DNA of 19,399 bases from positions 1-19,399 of the forward strand of contig SKIX01000016.1 of the NCBI GenBank assembly GCA_007116195.1. Reading direction: 5' to 3'. This document shows positions 16,769 to 19,399 of the stretch, in pieces (position 1 is the first letter of the stretch; every line of letters starts with the position of its first letter). This DNA is from Marinospirillum sp. Lineage in GTDB: Bacteria; Pseudomonadota; Gammaproteobacteria; Pseudomonadales; Halomonadaceae. The position numbers and the translations under genes were made by a program. The notes below the pieces were generated by a model. The model made no database searches and was not told the DNA's origin. It saw only the letters and a list, made by a program, of their open reading frames with translations.

Positions 16769-17811
16769 GCATCAAACAGAGTTGCTGGTCTCGGCTTAAA
16801 GGTCATGGCCTGCAACTCTGCCTGTAAAACTTCCGCCTGCAAAGGCGCTTCACTAATGAGCTCTAAGCGAGAGTCTCGCCGATAGGCCAAGGGCGCAACA
16901 ACCAGTTCACTGCCTACTTTATTAAAGCTGCGCCAATGGCGGCTACCTACACGCACCACGGCTTTCAAACGCATTAAATCTTGGCGATCCATCCACTGAT
17001 AAAGCAAATCTTCATCAAAGGCCGTATCGCGATGAAAAACCCAACCTAAAGAATAAGCACCCTGCCCTGACCCTTGTAAGCAAACTGGATGCTCTGGCTC
17101 AGGTAAAGTCAGTTGAGGTAGTCCGATAGCCGGCTTTAAAAGAGACGCTTCTGGCTGGTGTCCACTGGTCACCGCTAAGGCTGCTTGTTGGTGAATCAGC
17201 TGTTGTGCTTCATCCAATACCTGGTACGGAAGCTGACCCTGCTGACAACTCAGCACAGCCAGTTTGGGCGGAAAGAAATTTTGCGCTTGAGTTAAAGCAC
17301 GCGCCTGGCAGGCTTCGTCAGCTAAGTCTATTTTATTGAAAACTAAAATATCGGCTAAAGAAATCTGATCTTGAAAAACTTCATGCTGAAGAACACGAGG
17401 GTCATCAAGTTGCCGCGGATCAACCAGATTAATTAAAGGACGCAGCTCAACATAAGGAGCAAACTGCTCACCCGTTAACAGGTCAACCAAGCCAGCTGGA
17501 TGACCTAAACCCGTCGGCTCAATCAGCAGCCGATCTGGCCGGTAACGTTGCAACAAATTAACTAGAGTGACTGTTAGAGTTAAGCCCAAGGCACAACAAA
17601 TACAGCCACCTGGCAGCTCCTTAACACGCAACTCATCGTTGCCTTCATACAAGCTGCCATCAATACCTACCTGACCAAATTCATTAACAATTAAAGCCCA
17701 ACGTTCGCTAGCGGGTTTCTGAGCGATCAATTGCTGAATTGCTGTCGTCTTACCCACACCTAAAAAACCAGTAATGAGGTGAACGGGAACCTTTTTATTT
17801 GATTTTTGCAC
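16765..17811 (-). CDS. COG0523 GTPase, CobW/YjiA-family metal chaperone
   Basis: A 348-residue G3E-family GTPase. The Walker A motif is GFLGVGKTT (residues 15-23), the metal-binding CxCC is at 70-73 (GGCICCALG), and the guanine-specificity motif is NKID (159-162). The last hundred residues form the CobW C-terminal domain (SLGWVFHRDTAFDEDLLYQW). Members insert zinc or other metals into client proteins; no His-rich loop is obvious here. The start is GTG at 17811-17809, immediately after the ogt stop codon with no spacer, and an AAGAAGG ribosome site lies inside the end of ogt. This indicates translational coupling with ogt. CobW itself is unlikely as no cobalamin gene is nearby. The client is not identifiable from sequence. 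Confidence 0.9.
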   Translation of the reverse strand: MQKSNKKVPVHLITGFLGVGKTTAIQQLIAQKPASERWALIVNEFGQVGIDGSLYEGNDELRVKELPGGCICCALGLTLTVTLVNLLQRYRPDRLLIEPTGLGHPAGLVDLLTGEQFAPYVELRPLINLVDPRQLDDPRVLQHEVFQDQISLADILVFNKIDLADEACQARALTQAQNFFPPKLAVLSCQQGQLPYQVLDEAQQLIHQQAALAVTSGHQPEASLLKPAIGLPQLTLPEPEHPVCLQGSGQGAYSLGWVFHRDTAFDEDLLYQWMDRQDLMRLKAVVRVGSRHWRSFNKVGSELVVAPLAYRRDSRLELISEAPLQAEVLQAELQAMTFKPRPATLFDA

Positions 17812-18345
17812 TTAAAGCGCACCTTCTTGAGTTAACAAATAGCGTTTCAACTCCAAACCCCAGCGATAGCCACCTAGACCACCATCTTTGCGCACAACCC
17901 GATGACAGGGAACCAAAAGCGCAACAGGGTTAGCGGCACAAGCTGAAGCAACCGCCCGGACGGCTTGAGGACGGCCTATTTGGTGTGCCAACTCAGAATA
18001 ACTGACCAGCTGGCCTTTTGGCACTTGCAGCAGTGCTTGCCAAACTTGTAACTGCAAGTCGCTGCCCTTTAAATCCAAAGGTAAAACTGAAACCAGCTGC
18101 GGGCAGGCCAAAGCCTCACTTATTTTTTGATTCCACAAGATGCGCTGGCCAGCTGGCAAAGGCTGCACTCCAGCCAACTTTAAGTGCTGGACGTTAGCCG
18201 TATAGTCATCTATACCTAAACTCAACGGGGTTAATGAGCAAAGACCACGAGAGGAAACAACGAAAATTGCACTGCCCCAACCCATTCGCAACTCACCCCA
18301 CTGATAAGGAAAAGCTTGAGGTGTAAGCAGTTTTTTAAGCCACAT
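17812..18345 (-). CDS. ogt: methylated-DNA-[protein]-cysteine S-methyltransferase
   Basis: A 177-residue suicide DNA-repair protein that transfers alkyl groups from O6-alkylguanine (and O4-alkylthymine) to its own cysteine. The active site is VPCHRVV with C147; the conserved HTH arginine finger lies in RPQAVRAVASACAANP (R130), and GGYRWGLELKRYLL is the usual C-terminal segment. The length matches Ogt (E. coli 171). The Ada N-terminal phosphotriester domain is absent, so it is not a full Ada. Both GTG (18348) and ATG (18345) are possible starts; I chose the ATG. No good ribosome site precedes either. The COG0523 GTPase gene follows with zero spacing. The gene diverges from the receptor gene across about 76 bases. 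Confidence 0.92.
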   Translation of the reverse strand: MWLKKLLTPQAFPYQWGELRMGWGSAIFVVSSRGLCSLTPLSLGIDDYTANVQHLKLAGVQPLPAGQRILWNQKISEALACPQLVSVLPLDLKGSDLQLQVWQALLQVPKGQLVSYSELAHQIGRPQAVRAVASACAANPVALLVPCHRVVRKDGGLGGYRWGLELKRYLLTQEGAL

Positions 18346-18421
18346 CACTGAATACCAGGCTTTAATCGTTTAAAATAAGTTAATATGCTTTTCAACTAAT
18401 AAACCTCATGGAGTCAACTGC

Positions 18422-19399
18422 ATGGTGGCAAACAAATTAACAAACCTTAAGCTAGGGTATCAAATCTCTCTTTGGCTACTGGGCCTCGGCCTTCTTAGCT
18501 TAATGCTGGCTTTTTTTTGGGTACAGTCTTTACGCAGCGGTTTAGAAGCCACCACCCTAGAGCGCCGATCAGAAGTTCTAGCCGACACACTCAATAATCG
18601 CCTAGAAACCAAGTTTGATGTTGGCATTACCAATGCCGTTATCTTCGCTGCACTCCCTGAAGTCCAACAGGCTCTAGCCAGCCAAGACCCTCAGCTAGCA
18701 GCGGCCAGTATTCAAGCGTTCCGCCAACAATATGCCGAGTATACCAATTACCAAGGCATTCAAGTGCATATTAGTAACGCGCAAGGCCAAGCTTTTTATG
18801 ATTCCACCCCACGCCCCTCAGGAAGTGCCAATACCTCCCAAGGCTTCACTCAAGCTCAGCGCAACAGCAAAGCAACCGCTCACTTTGAACGGGATGCCAA
18901 TGGCAACGTGCTTATTCGTGCTTTTGCACCCATTAAAAACAACGGCGAAACCCTCGGTGTCGTTGAACTCACTCAGGGCGTGGGCAGTATTAGTCGCGAC
19001 TTTGCAGGCGAGGGGACACGTTATCTAATGTTACTCAATCGCGAGCAATTAGCATCTAATCAACCTGCTTGGAACAATCAGCGGGTGAGTGAAAGTTATG
19101 TGGTCGCCAATGATCGTTGGTTCACAGACGAGGTGATTGCTTTTGCTCGCCAGCAGAACATTGACCAACTTCTTCAGCAGGGCTCGCACCTGGGCGACAA
19201 CTACTTTGCCTATGCTTTGCCTGTCTATGACAATAATAACCGTTTACTAGCCGTTCACCTTCTGGGACTACCTGCCAACTTTGTTAACAGCATCATAGAT
19301 GAATCAACAGCCATTGCAGACAGCTTGCTGCTGGGTATGCTGCTACTTATTTTACTGTTGATTATTGCTGTTATTGTTCTGGTACAGCGTCTTATTGTC
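18422..19399 (+). CDS. membrane sensor protein, probable methyl-accepting chemotaxis protein (3' end beyond window)
   Basis: An open frame of 326 codons with no stop before the window edge. The first transmembrane helix is at residues about 15-38 (LWLLGLGLLSLMLAFFWV). A periplasmic region of about 265 residues follows, of the double-Cache type: an N-terminal coiled helix (LADTLNNRLETKFDVGITNA) and two alpha/beta lobes. The second transmembrane helix is at about 302-325 (LLLGMLLLILLLIIAVIVLV), cut just before the expected HAMP domain. The ATG at 18422 has GGAG 8 bases upstream. The topology and sensor fit chemoreceptors, but a histidine kinase or diguanylate cyclase has the same N-terminal layout and cannot be excluded without the missing cytoplasmic part. 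The ligand is unknown. Confidence 0.8.
   Translation, partial: MVANKLTNLKLGYQISLWLLGLGLLSLMLAFFWVQSLRSGLEATTLERRSEVLADTLNNRLETKFDVGITNAVIFAALPEVQQALASQDPQLAAASIQAFRQQYAEYTNYQGIQVHISNAQGQAFYDSTPRPSGSANTSQGFTQAQRNSKATAHFERDANGNVLIRAFAPIKNNGETLGVVELTQGVGSISRDFAGEGTRYLMLLNREQLASNQPAWNNQRVSESYVVANDRWFTDEVIAFARQQNIDQLLQQGSHLGDNYFAYALPVYDNNNRLLAVHLLGLPANFVNSIIDESTAIADSLLLGMLLLILLLIIAVIVLVQRLIV

Noticed and set aside
18349..18421. Paired promoters between ogt and the receptor gene
   Set aside because: TAATAT at 18381-18386 and TTGAAA on the reverse strand resemble promoter boxes, but no partner hexamer at proper spacing was convincing in this AT-rich DNA.

Overview
The window is ordinary chromosomal DNA of a motile, polyhydroxyalkanoate (PHA)-storing gammaproteobacterium, most likely from the Oceanospirillales. 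The evidence is a 715-residue FadB in a fadB-fadA operon, a class I PhaC preceded by a phasin, CheX and HDOD proteins, and an smr / prmB-aroC neighbourhood typical of gammaproteobacteria. The genus assignment is inference. I see no rRNA, tRNA, CRISPR array, insertion sequence or prophage gene. Genes are densely packed, and no stretch over 300 bases lacks a gene.

Left part (1-5474): an acetoacetate-CoA ligase gene runs leftward and is cut by the window edge a few codons before its expected end. It diverges from cheX, and the shared intergenic region holds a perfect 16-bp interrupted palindrome resembling a MerR-type (LiuR-like) operator. cheX converges on a gene for an HDOD protein with a degenerate cyclic-nucleotide-binding-like N-terminus. 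A GhrA-type 2-hydroxyacid dehydrogenase follows, converging with overlapping stop codons on an Smr-domain protein.

Centre (5576-10700): prmB (ribosomal protein L3 glutamine methyltransferase) and aroC (chorismate synthase) are followed by a PHA locus. This contains a small DUF6489-like protein, a phasin with an Ala/Lys/Pro tail, an intrinsic terminator, and class I phaC. A 13-bp perfect inverted repeat closes the locus from both sides.

Right-centre (10725-16768): a low-complexity, probably disordered Gln/Glu/Ala-rich protein is preceded by an unusual leader of three nested inverted repeats abutting its start codon. Upstream of that lie fadA and fadB (beta-oxidation), a small OB-fold-like lipoprotein and a LysR regulator divergent from an FMN-dependent NADH-azoreductase gene.

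Right end (16765-19399): a COG0523 (CobW/YjiA) GTPase is translationally coupled to an upstream ogt-type alkylguanine-DNA methyltransferase gene. Divergent from ogt is the N-terminal sensor part of a membrane receptor, probably a methyl-accepting chemotaxis protein, truncated by the window edge.

Metabolically, acetoacetate activation, beta-oxidation and PHA synthesis all meet at acetoacetyl-CoA and 3-hydroxyacyl-CoA, so several genes here serve carbon storage and fatty-acid turnover. No clearly new multi-gene system is visible. The most unusual signals are the structured leader at 11196-11279, the aacS/cheX palindrome, and the uncharacterised small protein at the head of the PHA locus.
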